From the IMG/VR virus record IMGVR_UViG_3300019487_000093, positions 1 to 24,956 of that record: DNA of 24,956 nucleotides. One strand, written 5' to 3'. The stretch is from a virus. The position numbers and the translations under genes are program-made. Positions within the stretch are counted from its first letter, which is position 1; each line of letters begins with the position of its first letter. Below are positions 13,098-21,806 of this stretch, piece after piece. The notes beneath the pieces were generated by a model, which had not been told where the DNA came from, made no database searches, and saw only the letters and a program-made list of their open reading frames with translations.

Positions 13098-13146
13098 CGC
13101 CGCCAGGCGAGCTGGGGACTTCTTAAATCTTCTCTCAAAGGCGGCG
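13098..13146. repeat. Inverted repeat in the scaffold-capsid gap
   Basis: CGCCGCC at 13098-13104 and GGCGGCG at 13140-13146 are perfect 7-bp arms enclosing 35 bases. A smaller competing hairpin, CCAG-GCGAG-CTGG, lies at 13103-13115. There is no U-tract, so this is not a standard terminator; it may be a processing or mRNA-stability element just before the heavily expressed capsid gene. The remainder of the gap to 13187 holds only the capsid ribosome site TGAGGAG. Confidence 0.5.
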
Positions 13147-13187
13147 TAGTCGAAACGCTTATTAAACCTTTTTGAGGAGATTTACAC

Positions 13188-14396
13188 ATGCCAGCAGATT
13201 TAACCACGTATGACTTTGATATGAAGGAGCTTTATTCCGATCAAGTCATTGAGAATCTTGTTTACAAACGTAATCCTTTTGCGGCTTTGGTTCCTAAGAA
13301 TGAAAATTTCTACGGTGATTTGAAGCCCATTCCAGTAATCTATGCGAATCCGCAAGGCCGATCTGCAACGTTTGCGACGGCACAAGCGAATAAAGGTTCA
13401 ACTCGCGGTATCAAATTCAATATCACCCGTAATAAAGACTACTCTTTGGGTGATGTCGATGGCGAGACGATGGAAGCCTCGTCAAACGACAAAGGCGCTT
13501 TCCTTTCGGTAGCAACCACTGAAATGGATGGCATCTTGATGTCGTTGTCGCGTTCTTTGGCGATTGATCTTTATAGAACTGGTTCAGGCGCAAGAGGTCA
13601 GAACTTATCCGGACAAGGTACGCCAACGATTACCCTCGTCAATATCGATGAAGTAACAAACTTTGAAGTCGGACAGGTTATTGTCGTTTCGGCGTCTTCT
13701 GACGGTACTTCCATTCGCTCTGGCAGCGTAACTATTACTGGTATCGACCGAGATGCCGGAACCTTAACTGCGGCAGCCAACTGGACGACTGGTATTGCAG
13801 CCATGGCAGCGAACGATTTCCTATATGTTCAGGGCGATCCGACTCTGAAAATTAGGGGACTTGCTGCGTGGATTCCGCAAACGGCTCCGAGTGCAACGGC
13901 TTTCTTCGGTGTGGATCGAACGGCAGACATTGTGCGCTTGTCAGGTGTGCGTAGAAACGCTGCAACATTTACCAACTTGCCAATCGAAGAACAGTTGATT
14001 GACCTCGCTATGGCAATTGGCCGTGAAGGTGGCGCGCCTAATTATTGCTTTATGAACTTTGCCAAGTACGGCTCACTTGAAAAGGCGCTCGGTTCAAAAG
14101 TGCAATATGTCGATGTTAGAGCGTCAGAATACATTGGGTTTAAAGGCATCGTGGTTAATGGTCCGAATAGCGATATTAACGTTTTGCCGGATCAGAACTG
14201 CCAGCCTAACTTAATGTATCAACTCCAACTGGATACGTGGGCTTTAGAGAGTCTAGGCAAATGCCCTCGCGTTTTGAAATGGGACAACAATCTGTGGCTC
14301 CGAAACGGTGCTTCGGATTCCGTTGAAATGCGCGCAGGCTATTATGCTCAGTTGCGTTCGAATGCTCCAGGTTGGAACGGCGTGGGTGTTATCTAA
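13188..14396 (+). CDS. Major capsid protein (HK97-like fold)
   Basis: 402 aa, the shell subunit. The start follows TTTGAGGAGATTTACAC, a strong ribosome site. The N-terminal region has NLVYKRNPFAALVPKNENFY then GDLKPIPVIYANPQGRSATF, matching the N-arm and E-loop portion of podovirus HK97-type capsid proteins. Residues ~144-218 are a beta-rich inserted segment (FEVGQVIVVSASSDGT, then GSVTITGIDRDAGTLTAAAN). The C-terminal part has IDLAMAIGREGGAPNYCFM and MYQLQLDTWALESLGKCPRV, like the P-domain helix and A-domain core. The gene is closed by a strong intrinsic terminator (14410-14436), consistent with abundant expression. Confidence 0.85.
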   Translation: MPADLTTYDFDMKELYSDQVIENLVYKRNPFAALVPKNENFYGDLKPIPVIYANPQGRSATFATAQANKGSTRGIKFNITRNKDYSLGDVDGETMEASSNDKGAFLSVATTEMDGILMSLSRSLAIDLYRTGSGARGQNLSGQGTPTITLVNIDEVTNFEVGQVIVVSASSDGTSIRSGSVTITGIDRDAGTLTAAANWTTGIAAMAANDFLYVQGDPTLKIRGLAAWIPQTAPSATAFFGVDRTADIVRLSGVRRNAATFTNLPIEEQLIDLAMAIGREGGAPNYCFMNFAKYGSLEKALGSKVQYVDVRASEYIGFKGIVVNGPNSDINVLPDQNCQPNLMYQLQLDTWALESLGKCPRVLKWDNNLWLRNGASDSVEMRAGYYAQLRSNAPGWNGVGVI

Positions 14397-14409
14397 GGTA
14401 GTTAAATCT

Positions 14410-14436
14410 AAGGGGGAGGAACCACTCCCCCTTTTT
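14410..14436 (+). terminator. Intrinsic terminator after major capsid gene
   Basis: A perfect 9-bp stem, AAGGGGGAG (14410-14418) with CTCCCCCTT (14425-14433), and a 6-base loop gaacca, followed by TTT and further T's. It starts 14 bases after the capsid stop. The next gene's ribosome site (TGGAGG) follows immediately, so it is probably a partial terminator that lowers downstream expression relative to the capsid. Confidence 0.85.
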
Positions 14437-14455
14437 CCTTTGGAGGAAAACAAAA

Positions 14456-14827
14456 ATGGCGAATACAGACGTAAAGTCAATTAAGTCTAGACAACGGCAA
14501 ATTGTTGAAATTCCTTTCACGGTAGCAATTGGTGCTTCCGGCGCTCCGACAATAAACGTCTCTCAAAGTGTCGGCATAACATCCATTACGAGAACTGGAG
14601 CGGGTGTGTATGACATTGTTTTCGTGGATGGGTATCAGTATTTGGCGGATTACAGCGTTTTTCAGATCGGTGCTTCTCAGGATTTGACGTTCCAGGTGAC
14701 GACTGATTTTAACACCTCAACGAAAACTCTTTCGCTAACTTGCAAAACGGCCAATACGGCAACTGATCCCACCAACGGTACGAGTCTAAAAGGGCACTTT
14801 GCATTTAAAAACTCAAGCGTAATCTAA
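14456..14827 (+). CDS. Beta-rich virion protein (head decoration or minor head)
   Basis: 123 aa, with TTTGGAGGAAAAC upstream. A basic opening (MANTDVKSIKSRQRQIVEIP) is followed by what looks like alternating beta strands throughout (PFTVAIGASGAPTINV, GVYDIVFVDGYQYLADYSVF, DLTFQVTTDFN, LKGHFAFKN). There are no enzyme motifs. Similar small beta-rich proteins, recalled from other phages, lie directly after the capsid gene; decoration or fibre-like head proteins are the likeliest class. This is inference from position and fold texture. Confidence 0.6.
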   Translation: MANTDVKSIKSRQRQIVEIPFTVAIGASGAPTINVSQSVGITSITRTGAGVYDIVFVDGYQYLADYSVFQIGASQDLTFQVTTDFNTSTKTLSLTCKTANTATDPTNGTSLKGHFAFKNSSVI

Positions 14828-14839
14828 GGAGTAATAATC

Positions 14840-15088
14840 ATGATGATGGGGCAAGATAAGAAAAAAATGCTTCAGATTATTATTGGTAAACCGCAACAAG
14901 ATGACGCTGGAAGCGAAGAGGATGCTATTTTAGCAGCCAAGGAAGATGCTTTTTTGCAATTTTCTCACGCTGTTAAAAATAGTGACGCAAATGCAGGGGT
15001 TGAAGCTTTTAAGACCATGTATGATCTTTGTAAAGAACTTTCAGATAATCATGGACCAATGGATGACGGTGAACCTGGTAATTATTAA
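14840..15088 (+). CDS. Small acidic helical protein in the head region
   Basis: 82 aa, with AAGGAGTAATAATC before the first ATG; three ATGs in a row begin the frame and the first is chosen by spacing. The N-terminus is mixed (KKKMLQIIIGKPQQDD). The rest is acidic and helical, with AILAAKEDAFLQFSHAVKNS and EAFKTMYDLCKELSDN, then an acidic tail. Comparable small helical proteins follow the decoration-type gene in related phages I recall; role unknown, possibly head completion. Confidence 0.65.
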   Translation: MMMGQDKKKMLQIIIGKPQQDDAGSEEDAILAAKEDAFLQFSHAVKNSDANAGVEAFKTMYDLCKELSDNHGPMDDGEPGNY

Positions 15089-15102
15089 AATATCGGGTCA
15101 GG

Positions 15103-15164
15103 CAGGGCTGGTGAGTATTTCCTTTTTTTCCTTTCAAGAGGGGATTTAACTGGCCCTGTTTTTT
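15103..15164 (+). terminator. Long-loop terminator candidate
   Basis: CAGGGC (15103-15108) pairs with GCCCTG (15153-15158), followed by TTTTTT (15159-15164). The stem is only 6 bp and the 44-base loop is unusually long and pyrimidine-rich (a run of C/T at 15117-15134), so efficiency is doubtful. It lies 15 bases after the previous stop and just before the ribosome site (GGGGG) of the next gene, in the only non-coding stretch of this block. Confidence 0.3.
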
Positions 15165-15181
15165 AATGGGGGCGCTGTAAA

Positions 15182-16177
15182 ATGGCTAGAACATTTAATC
15201 TAGTTGAATTAAGAACGCAGGCCCGCCAAAGGGCCGACCAAGAAACCGGGGATTATATCTCAGATGATGAACTAACATCATACATCAATTCAGCTTATGC
15301 TGAACTCTATGACTTAATTGTTCAATCGTGCGAGACTTATTTCATCGCTTATTTTGATGTACAAATTCCGACAGCTTGGGCTGGCGCTGAAATATTTGAT
15401 TTGCCAGTCACTTTTTACAAAGTTTTGGGAGTTGATTGGCTGGATTCATCAACTTCTTTAGACCCGATTTCTTTAAGAGCCTTTAATTTTCAAGAGAGAA
15501 ATAGGTCAAGTTTTTTAAGAAATGGACTTTCAACATCAACTTCAATGACCAATGTCCAGTACATGATTCAGGGAAGTGCAGTGAGGCTCATTCCTAAACC
15601 TGTTCAATCTGGCGTCTTGCGTGTGTGGTACGCACCAATGGCGAAGATATTAAAAGATCTTACGATGGATCAACCGGTCGATGTTCCGCAAGGGTATTCT
15701 TATTCTTTCTTGCCATCGGCAGTTGATACGTCAGCGGACACAATTACCATAACCAATCATGGATATTCTCTAGGAGATCCGATAAATAATCAGAACGTTG
15801 GGGGATCTTCACCATTTCCAACCGGTGTGGATGTTTATGTTATCCCAGTTACGAAAAACACGTTCCGCATCGCACAAACTTTGGATAATGCTTTTCGAAA
15901 TTCGTACTATGACATCACTTCATCCGGAACAGGTGTTAATTACCTACAGGATAATTTTAACAAAGTTGACGGTATAAACGGATTTGAAGAGTTTATCATC
16001 TGGGATTGTGTTGTTAAAATGCTAAATAAAGAAGAGTCTGACGCTTCTCTTGCAATGGCAGAAAAGATGAGAGCAATTAAAAGAGTCCAAGAGGGATTAG
16101 CCAACAGGGATCAGGGGGAAAGTTGGAGGACGATTGATATATATGGAAATAACGAAGGAGAATTACTCTGGCCATAA
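15182..16177 (+). CDS. Head-tail adaptor-like protein with an inserted beta domain
   Basis: 331 aa, with TGGGGGCG upstream. The N-terminus, ELRTQARQRADQETGDYISD then ELTSYINSAYAELYDLIVQS, is the signature of a helical adaptor family that I recall binding the portal in podovirus-like phages. The C-terminus (GINGFEEFIIWDCVVKML, then EESDASLAMAEKMRAI) completes it. Between them, residues ~172-256 (TITITNHGYSLGDPI, VYVIPVTKNTFRIAQTLD, YDITSSGTGVNYL) look like an inserted beta domain of the kind found in phage tail proteins. The name rests on family memory and gene order. It overlaps the next gene by 10 bases. Confidence 0.65.
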   Translation: MARTFNLVELRTQARQRADQETGDYISDDELTSYINSAYAELYDLIVQSCETYFIAYFDVQIPTAWAGAEIFDLPVTFYKVLGVDWLDSSTSLDPISLRAFNFQERNRSSFLRNGLSTSTSMTNVQYMIQGSAVRLIPKPVQSGVLRVWYAPMAKILKDLTMDQPVDVPQGYSYSFLPSAVDTSADTITITNHGYSLGDPINNQNVGGSSPFPTGVDVYVIPVTKNTFRIAQTLDNAFRNSYYDITSSGTGVNYLQDNFNKVDGINGFEEFIIWDCVVKMLNKEESDASLAMAEKMRAIKRVQEGLANRDQGESWRTIDIYGNNEGELLWP

Positions 16178-16485
16178 GCGGGTTTAAAAAGATTCTAACC
16201 CAAGATTATCGAATCAATCGAGTTCAGGAAAATATTGACGAAACCTTTCGTCGATTGACAGGGAACGAGTTTTTAACTGGTCTACTATTTGAAAACGTCA
16301 GACTGACAGCGGGAAAAAGTAATTATATTCGCCACAATTTGGGACGGGAAGCTAATTGGATTGTGACGAGAAAAAAAGAAATGTCATCGGATATCTGGGA
16401 GATTACCGAAACCAATCGCAGTATTAAGAATAATCTCATTTTAGATTGCGATTGGAGCGTTACGGTTAATCTTTACCTTTTTTAG
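16168..16485 (+). CDS. Small head/tail-region protein with a CTG start
   Basis: 105 aa if it starts at the CTG at 16168; a TTG at 16255 would give only 76 aa. The frame is open from 16153 with no ATG, GTG or TTG before that TTG, and AAGGAG (16155-16160) lies 7 bases before the CTG. The N-terminus then reads ISGFKKILTQDYRINRVQEN, like the start of recalled phage neck-region proteins, and continues TFRRLTGNEFLTGLL, then NYIRHNLGREANWIVTRK. The C-terminus has alternating strands (NNLILDCDWSVTVNLYLF). It overlaps the end of the adaptor gene. Role unknown, probably a small neck or tail-assembly component. Confidence 0.65.
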   Translation: MAISGFKKILTQDYRINRVQENIDETFRRLTGNEFLTGLLFENVRLTAGKSNYIRHNLGREANWIVTRKKEMSSDIWEITETNRSIKNNLILDCDWSVTVNLYLF

Positions 16486-16494
16486 GGGGCAAAC

Positions 16495-18099
16495 ATGACC
16501 ACACCGTTAATGAATCTAGATCTGCCGGTCGTTAGTGTTACAGCCGGTCCTCTTTGGGCAACCATGCTTAACGCCGCTCAGAATCTTATCGATTCTCATG
16601 ATCATACTTCAGGAAAAGGCAGCAAGGTCCCAACGGCTGGCATTTTGATCAATGCAAATTTAGAGATGAATAGCTTTGATCTGACTGAGATTCATGCACT
16701 CGCCTTGGATAATTTATCTGCAACGTTGGGCGCGTCACTGGTTGGTCGTCTTTATCAAGTGAATAAAGAGCTTTATTACAACGATGGGAACGGCACAGCG
16801 GTCAAGATGACCAATGCCGGCGCTGTAAATGTTTCAGGTTCAAATGGAATCGGGGGGGACTACGGCGGCGGAAATCCAGCCTCATTAAACTTTGTTGAAG
16901 CAACTTCGACATATGAGTTCTATGAGAATGCATCAAGTGTAAACAGGGGGAATATATTATTTAGAGGCCTTGATATGAGTGGACGAGCGGCGATCGCGTC
17001 AACCGCTCTTGCTGGCAATTTAACCATTACATCTACGGATGATACTTTCATCGTCAATGTCGATACGTCTGCGGTTCGGACAATTACTTTGCCAGATCCT
17101 ACCTTAGCAAAAAGATTGTTTATCATTAAAGATGTAACCGGAAGCGCAGATGTTAACGGAATTGTTATCGCTAGATTTGGATCGGAACAAATAGATGGGG
17201 TTGCAGCTAACTATACTTTTAGCGTTCCATTCGGTTCTCTAATTATTAGTTCGAACGGAACAAATTGGTTTGTCGTTAATCGAAATGAAAACTATCAACG
17301 CGGAACAGAAGTCAAGAATCTTGGTTTAACTGCAACGGTCGGCAGCAATGCTCTTACGTTTGCTTTAAAACAGAGAAACGGTTCAGATCCGACAACCGGA
17401 CAAGGCATGGTTTGCATTCCTTTTAGACATGCAACGCTTACAAACGGACAGACAAATATTAGATATGTAAAATCAGCTTTATCGATCACGATTCCTTCTG
17501 GGGCTACTCTTGGATTCAGCAGCGCGTATGACGACTTTGTGTATCTTTATGCTATAGATAACGCTGGAACGGTTGAATTGGCGGTTTCTGCTTCAGCTCT
17601 CTGGGCTGCGGAAAATGTGACCGCCGGAACCGTTTCTACAACTCTTCTGGACACGGCTTCTGACGATGCTGGGAGAATTTACTCAGCAACACAAAGATCA
17701 AATGTGCCTTGCAGAATGATCGGTGCGTGTTTTATTGCCGCCTCTACTCCTGGAACTTGGGCGAGTTCTCCATCATGGGTATTCGTTGGTGATCGTGTCC
17801 ATGAATCTTTTAACAGACGAACAGCCATGGTATCCGGTGTCAGTAATATCAACGCCCATCACGATCAAATTTATATCAAAGCTTTGGACGCGACGACCTA
17901 TAATATCCAGCTTCCAATTGCTCAGCATGGATTTAAATTCACCGTTAAAAGAAGTTCTGGGAGTGCTTCAAATAATATAACGATAGTTCGGGCTGGATCA
18001 GAAAATATTGATGAGGCAGCAGCGAGCTATGTTATGTCAACTTCCTTGCAGTCAGCCACTTTTTTCTGTGACGGAACTAATTGGTTCGTTATTTCTTAA
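16495..18099 (+). CDS. Fibre- or spike-like virion protein with internal duplication
   Basis: 534 aa, with TAGGGGGCAAAC upstream. The N-terminus has MLNAAQNLIDSHDHTSGKG, in which the HDH at 35-37 matches the HDHSG-type motif seen near the start of many tail fibres. The rest is beta-rich and Thr/Ser/Asn-heavy. Residues ~184-262 and ~458-534 are related: both have a block with RTITLPDP or YNIQLPIA, then a segment with GSEQIDG or GSENIDE, and end with a NGTNWFVV or DGTNWFVI motif. Such C-terminal repeats usually form trimeric receptor-binding tips. No peptidase, lyase or chaperone motif was recognised. It sits between neck genes and the nozzle-like gene. Confidence 0.65.
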   Translation: MTTPLMNLDLPVVSVTAGPLWATMLNAAQNLIDSHDHTSGKGSKVPTAGILINANLEMNSFDLTEIHALALDNLSATLGASLVGRLYQVNKELYYNDGNGTAVKMTNAGAVNVSGSNGIGGDYGGGNPASLNFVEATSTYEFYENASSVNRGNILFRGLDMSGRAAIASTALAGNLTITSTDDTFIVNVDTSAVRTITLPDPTLAKRLFIIKDVTGSADVNGIVIARFGSEQIDGVAANYTFSVPFGSLIISSNGTNWFVVNRNENYQRGTEVKNLGLTATVGSNALTFALKQRNGSDPTTGQGMVCIPFRHATLTNGQTNIRYVKSALSITIPSGATLGFSSAYDDFVYLYAIDNAGTVELAVSASALWAAENVTAGTVSTTLLDTASDDAGRIYSATQRSNVPCRMIGACFIAASTPGTWASSPSWVFVGDRVHESFNRRTAMVSGVSNINAHHDQIYIKALDATTYNIQLPIAQHGFKFTVKRSSGSASNNITIVRAGSENIDEAAASYVMSTSLQSATFFCDGTNWFVIS

Positions 18100-18108
18100 G
18101 GATAACAG

Positions 18109-21100
18109 ATGCCTCTTCTAAAACAAACAATAAGCATTCCTTTCGATAAAGGTATGGATACCAAGACCGATGAGAAGTTGGTCATGCCTGGGAAATTGCT
18201 TTTGCTTGAGAATGGCACATTCGTTAAAGGCAGGAAGATTAAGAAAAGAAACGGAACGGTTTCTTTAACTAAACACATTCTTGGACAAACGTCACCAGAT
18301 TTAACGGATGGCGACGGTATTGCTAGTTTCAATGATGAATTGATCGCCTTTGCCGATGACAAACTTTATTCTTTTTCAGATACCAATCAATCGTGGATCA
18401 ATAAGGGGGATCTGACTTCGGCCATCGTTGAACAAACTGGCGTTTTAAGGAACAATTATCAGCAAACGCAAGTCGATCTATGCCACAATTCTGGAATTAC
18501 ACTCTATGCTTGGAAAGATTCTCGCGGAGGAGTACGGGCAAGCGTTTTGGACGAAACTACCGGCGCTCAGATTCAAAGTGATGTTTTGATCTCTGCGACC
18601 GCGGAACTTCCTAAATGCCATGCAATCGCTGGGTTTCTTTATATCTTTTACAAAGATGTCGGAAATTTAGCATGGGTTAGGTTATCCGTAGGAGCGCCAC
18701 AAACATTTTCTTCACCAGCCAATTTAAAAACCGATCTTCATACGACTGAAGGCTGGTTTGATGTGGTTAATTTCGGCACTCGAATGGTCATGACCTATCA
18801 CAAGAATGACACAACGGTTCACATTTTCTTTATGAATAGCTCAGCCGTTGATTCTCCTATGGGATCTCCCGTTGAGATAACGATTGCAGAGCGGGCTAAA
18901 AACTGTCTTACTATTTTTAATCTTGATGATCTTTATATTTTCGTTGGCTATCACAATAATACGAGTGGTCTTAGAGTTGTAGGAAGAGATGCCAATTTCG
19001 TTTCTCTATTCGCAACAGCGACCGGAGATGCAGACACAACAAACAATTTCGTAAATATTACGGCATCAAAATCAACCTCGGCAATCGTAAAATTTTATTA
19101 TGAACAACAAAATTCAACCGAATCTCATAAAACATTAGTCAAAAACTTTACGATCCAAACCAATGGGACATTAACGGGTGCCGCAGTATTTAAGCGATCT
19201 GTTGGATTAGCAACCAAGGCTTTCGCGGTAGGTGGAAAATCCTATGTCAATTTTGTCCATGATAGCATTCAGCAAGCAACATTTTTCACCTGTACAGATA
19301 CAGGAAAGATTTTTACTCGAATGCTCATGTTTCGCGCCGGAGGATTGATCGGCGTGCCTAAACTTGGAGCATGTGCCGCGGTGAGCACTACAGAATGCCT
19401 TTTTGCAACAAGTGTTAAGAATAAAATTGAAGTTGAGGATAATGTCGCCTTTACAACGAAAGGGGTCAATAAAACCTCTTTAGTCTTTGATGACGATCCT
19501 GCTTTCAGAGGGAAGAAATTAGGAGAGAATCTTCATGTCGTCGGTGGCATGCTCTTTGATTATGATGGATTAAATATCGTTGAGCACGGGTTCCATCTCT
19601 TTCCTGAAAACGTCTTGGCTGACGTGAACCGCTTTTATGTTGTAAAAAAGCAAGATGGAACAGGTGGATTGCCAGAAATATCGCACATGGTGTTCCCACA
19701 TGGGGATAAAATAACCGGCGGTCAATATTGGACCTTAAATTCAACGACTACCGGTTACTATGTTTGGTATACGAAAGATGGTGTAGGGGTTGATCCTGCC
19801 GTTGGTGGGAGAACGGCCGTTGCAGTCGCTATTTTATCAACCGATAACGCCGATTCTGTAGCCACGAAAACAAAGACCGCATTAGATGCCATCGGTGGTG
19901 CGCCATTTATAACTACGCGTACAAATAATGGCTTGGTCATTACTAATGCCGCTAACGGTTCTGTCACAGACACTGCCAATGTGGATATGGGAACCTGCCC
20001 GATCTCTATTTCGGTCACAACTCAAGGAACGGCAAGCGCGGCCGAAACTACTTCTATTGTTTGCCCGGCAGCAAGTTTATTAACAGCCGGAGAATATTTT
20101 CTCTTAAACTCTGCCAATGATGCAAGACAGTATTATGTTTGGATCGATAAAGATTCTACTGGCGCCGATCCAATGGTTGCGGATTTTATCGGCATTAAAT
20201 GGAGTATTTCGACTGGAAACACAGCCACACAAGTTGCAACGGCCCTCGCCAATTCCCTGGAAGTTTTAGACGACTTTGTTGCAAGTTCAGCTACCGCGAC
20301 AGTGACGGTTTCAAATTCAGCCAATGGTGTCACGACGGACGCCGTCAATGTGAATGTTGGCGGTGGATCGATTGCCAATGGTGAGTATCAATATTCAGTT
20401 ATCTATCAATGGACCGATTCTAAAGGACAGATTCATCGAAGTGCACCTTCAACTCCGGTTACTGCGCTTTTGGCTGGTTTTAATAATAACGACGGAAAGG
20501 TCACTTTGGTCATTCCGACATTGCGTTTAACAGAGAAAGTAAACGTCATCATTCATGTATTCAGAACGGAAAACGCTCAGCTTATTTTCTATCGTCGAAC
20601 GAGTGTTACATCCCCAAAGTTCAACGATACTACAACGGATTTCGTGGTTTACACCGATTCGGTAAATGATGCAGGTATTATTGCCGGTGAAATTCTCTAT
20701 ACCAATGGCGGGAAACTTCCGAATATTGCGCCGCCGTCATGTAAAATTGCAACTGTTCATAATAATCGATTATGGTTAATCACTGACGAAGAGAATACAG
20801 TTTCCTATTCAAAGACCCATACCTATCTCGAAGGGGCTGGATTTAGTTCTTTCTTTAAAAGAAAGATCGATCCAGAAGGCGGCGGTTTAACCAATCTGGC
20901 AAGCCTCGATAACAATCTAATTATTTTCAAACGTACACGAATCCGCGCCATTTCTGGGAGAGGCCCCAATGATTCAGGTGGCGAGAATGATCTTTCCAAT
21001 GATTTTCTGATAACGGCTGACGTTGGGAATATACAGGTTAACTCAGTCGTTTCTTATGATGGAGGGCTTGTTTTTAAAAGTGACAAGGGAATTTATTTGC

Positions 21101-21801
21101 TCGACCGGTCTCTAAGGGTTTCTTACATTGGCGCGCCAGTTGAGGCTTATAATTCTTTGGAGATTACATCTGCCGTCTTGGTGGAAGGTGTGAATCAAAT
21201 ACGGTTTACAACCTCAAACTCTGTGTGCCTCGTCTGGGATTACTATTTCAATGAGTGGTCAGTTTTCACGAATTATACGGCCGTTGACGCTGTTGTCCAC
21301 AATGGCATCTATTATTTCATGACCGCCGATGGTACAGTCAAAAAAGAGGTCCCTAGCCCATTTACGGATGACGGTGCCAAAATAACGATGCGTCTTAAAA
21401 CGGCATGGTTAAAAGTCAATTCAATCCAAGGATTTCAGAGAGTTTATTGGGCAAGTATTCTAGGGGAATTTCTTTCAGATCATAAAATTCAGGTCGATAT
21501 TGCCTATGACTATGAGCAAGTCGTATCATTTTCGAGATTATGGAATCCAGTAGGGGTGATTAACACAACAGTTTACGGATCTGGAACACCTTACGGGTTT
21601 GATAGTACTTACGGAGGGAGTGCCGATAATGTATATCAATTCAGAGGACGCATGCCTCGTCAAAAATGTGAGTCCATACAGTTTACCATTCAGGATATTA
21701 TGGGAGATACCTTTGAAGAAAGTTTTAGCTTGAGTGATCTTGCCTTGGTCATCGGGCTAAAGGGTGGAATTAAACGATTAAAGGCAGGAAAGACGGTTTA
21801 A
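18109..21801 (+). CDS. Large tail protein, nozzle-type candidate
   Basis: 1230 aa, with TTAAGGATAACAG before the ATG. The first ~55 residues (FDKGMDTKTDEKLVMPGKLL, then LENGTFVKGRKIKKRNG) recall podovirus tail proteins that form the distal tube. Much of the body is beta-rich with recurring GxxLxxF or short VxWx motifs, as in a propeller or beta-barrel; this is a texture judgement. Residues ~532-640 and ~655-760 are tandem related domains (YYVWYTKDGVGVDPAV and YYVWIDKDSTGADPMV, then SVTDTANVDMG and VTTDAVNVNVG). The C-terminus (ESFSLSDLALVIGLKGGIKR) is a conserved-looking end. It is the largest complete gene here; the role is inferred from size and order. Confidence 0.6.
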   Translation: MPLLKQTISIPFDKGMDTKTDEKLVMPGKLLLLENGTFVKGRKIKKRNGTVSLTKHILGQTSPDLTDGDGIASFNDELIAFADDKLYSFSDTNQSWINKGDLTSAIVEQTGVLRNNYQQTQVDLCHNSGITLYAWKDSRGGVRASVLDETTGAQIQSDVLISATAELPKCHAIAGFLYIFYKDVGNLAWVRLSVGAPQTFSSPANLKTDLHTTEGWFDVVNFGTRMVMTYHKNDTTVHIFFMNSSAVDSPMGSPVEITIAERAKNCLTIFNLDDLYIFVGYHNNTSGLRVVGRDANFVSLFATATGDADTTNNFVNITASKSTSAIVKFYYEQQNSTESHKTLVKNFTIQTNGTLTGAAVFKRSVGLATKAFAVGGKSYVNFVHDSIQQATFFTCTDTGKIFTRMLMFRAGGLIGVPKLGACAAVSTTECLFATSVKNKIEVEDNVAFTTKGVNKTSLVFDDDPAFRGKKLGENLHVVGGMLFDYDGLNIVEHGFHLFPENVLADVNRFYVVKKQDGTGGLPEISHMVFPHGDKITGGQYWTLNSTTTGYYVWYTKDGVGVDPAVGGRTAVAVAILSTDNADSVATKTKTALDAIGGAPFITTRTNNGLVITNAANGSVTDTANVDMGTCPISISVTTQGTASAAETTSIVCPAASLLTAGEYFLLNSANDARQYYVWIDKDSTGADPMVADFIGIKWSISTGNTATQVATALANSLEVLDDFVASSATATVTVSNSANGVTTDAVNVNVGGGSIANGEYQYSVIYQWTDSKGQIHRSAPSTPVTALLAGFNNNDGKVTLVIPTLRLTEKVNVIIHVFRTENAQLIFYRRTSVTSPKFNDTTTDFVVYTDSVNDAGIIAGEILYTNGGKLPNIAPPSCKIATVHNNRLWLITDEENTVSYSKTHTYLEGAGFSSFFKRKIDPEGGGLTNLASLDNNLIIFKRTRIRAISGRGPNDSGGENDLSNDFLITADVGNIQVNSVVSYDGGLVFKSDKGIYLLDRSLRVSYIGAPVEAYNSLEITSAVLVEGVNQIRFTTSNSVCLVWDYYFNEWSVFTNYTAVDAVVHNGIYYFMTADGTVKKEVPSPFTDDGAKITMRLKTAWLKVNSIQGFQRVYWASILGEFLSDHKIQVDIAYDYEQVVSFSRLWNPVGVINTTVYGSGTPYGFDSTYGGSADNVYQFRGRMPRQKCESIQFTIQDIMGDTFEESFSLSDLALVIGLKGGIKRLKAGKTV

Positions 21802-21806
21802 AATAT

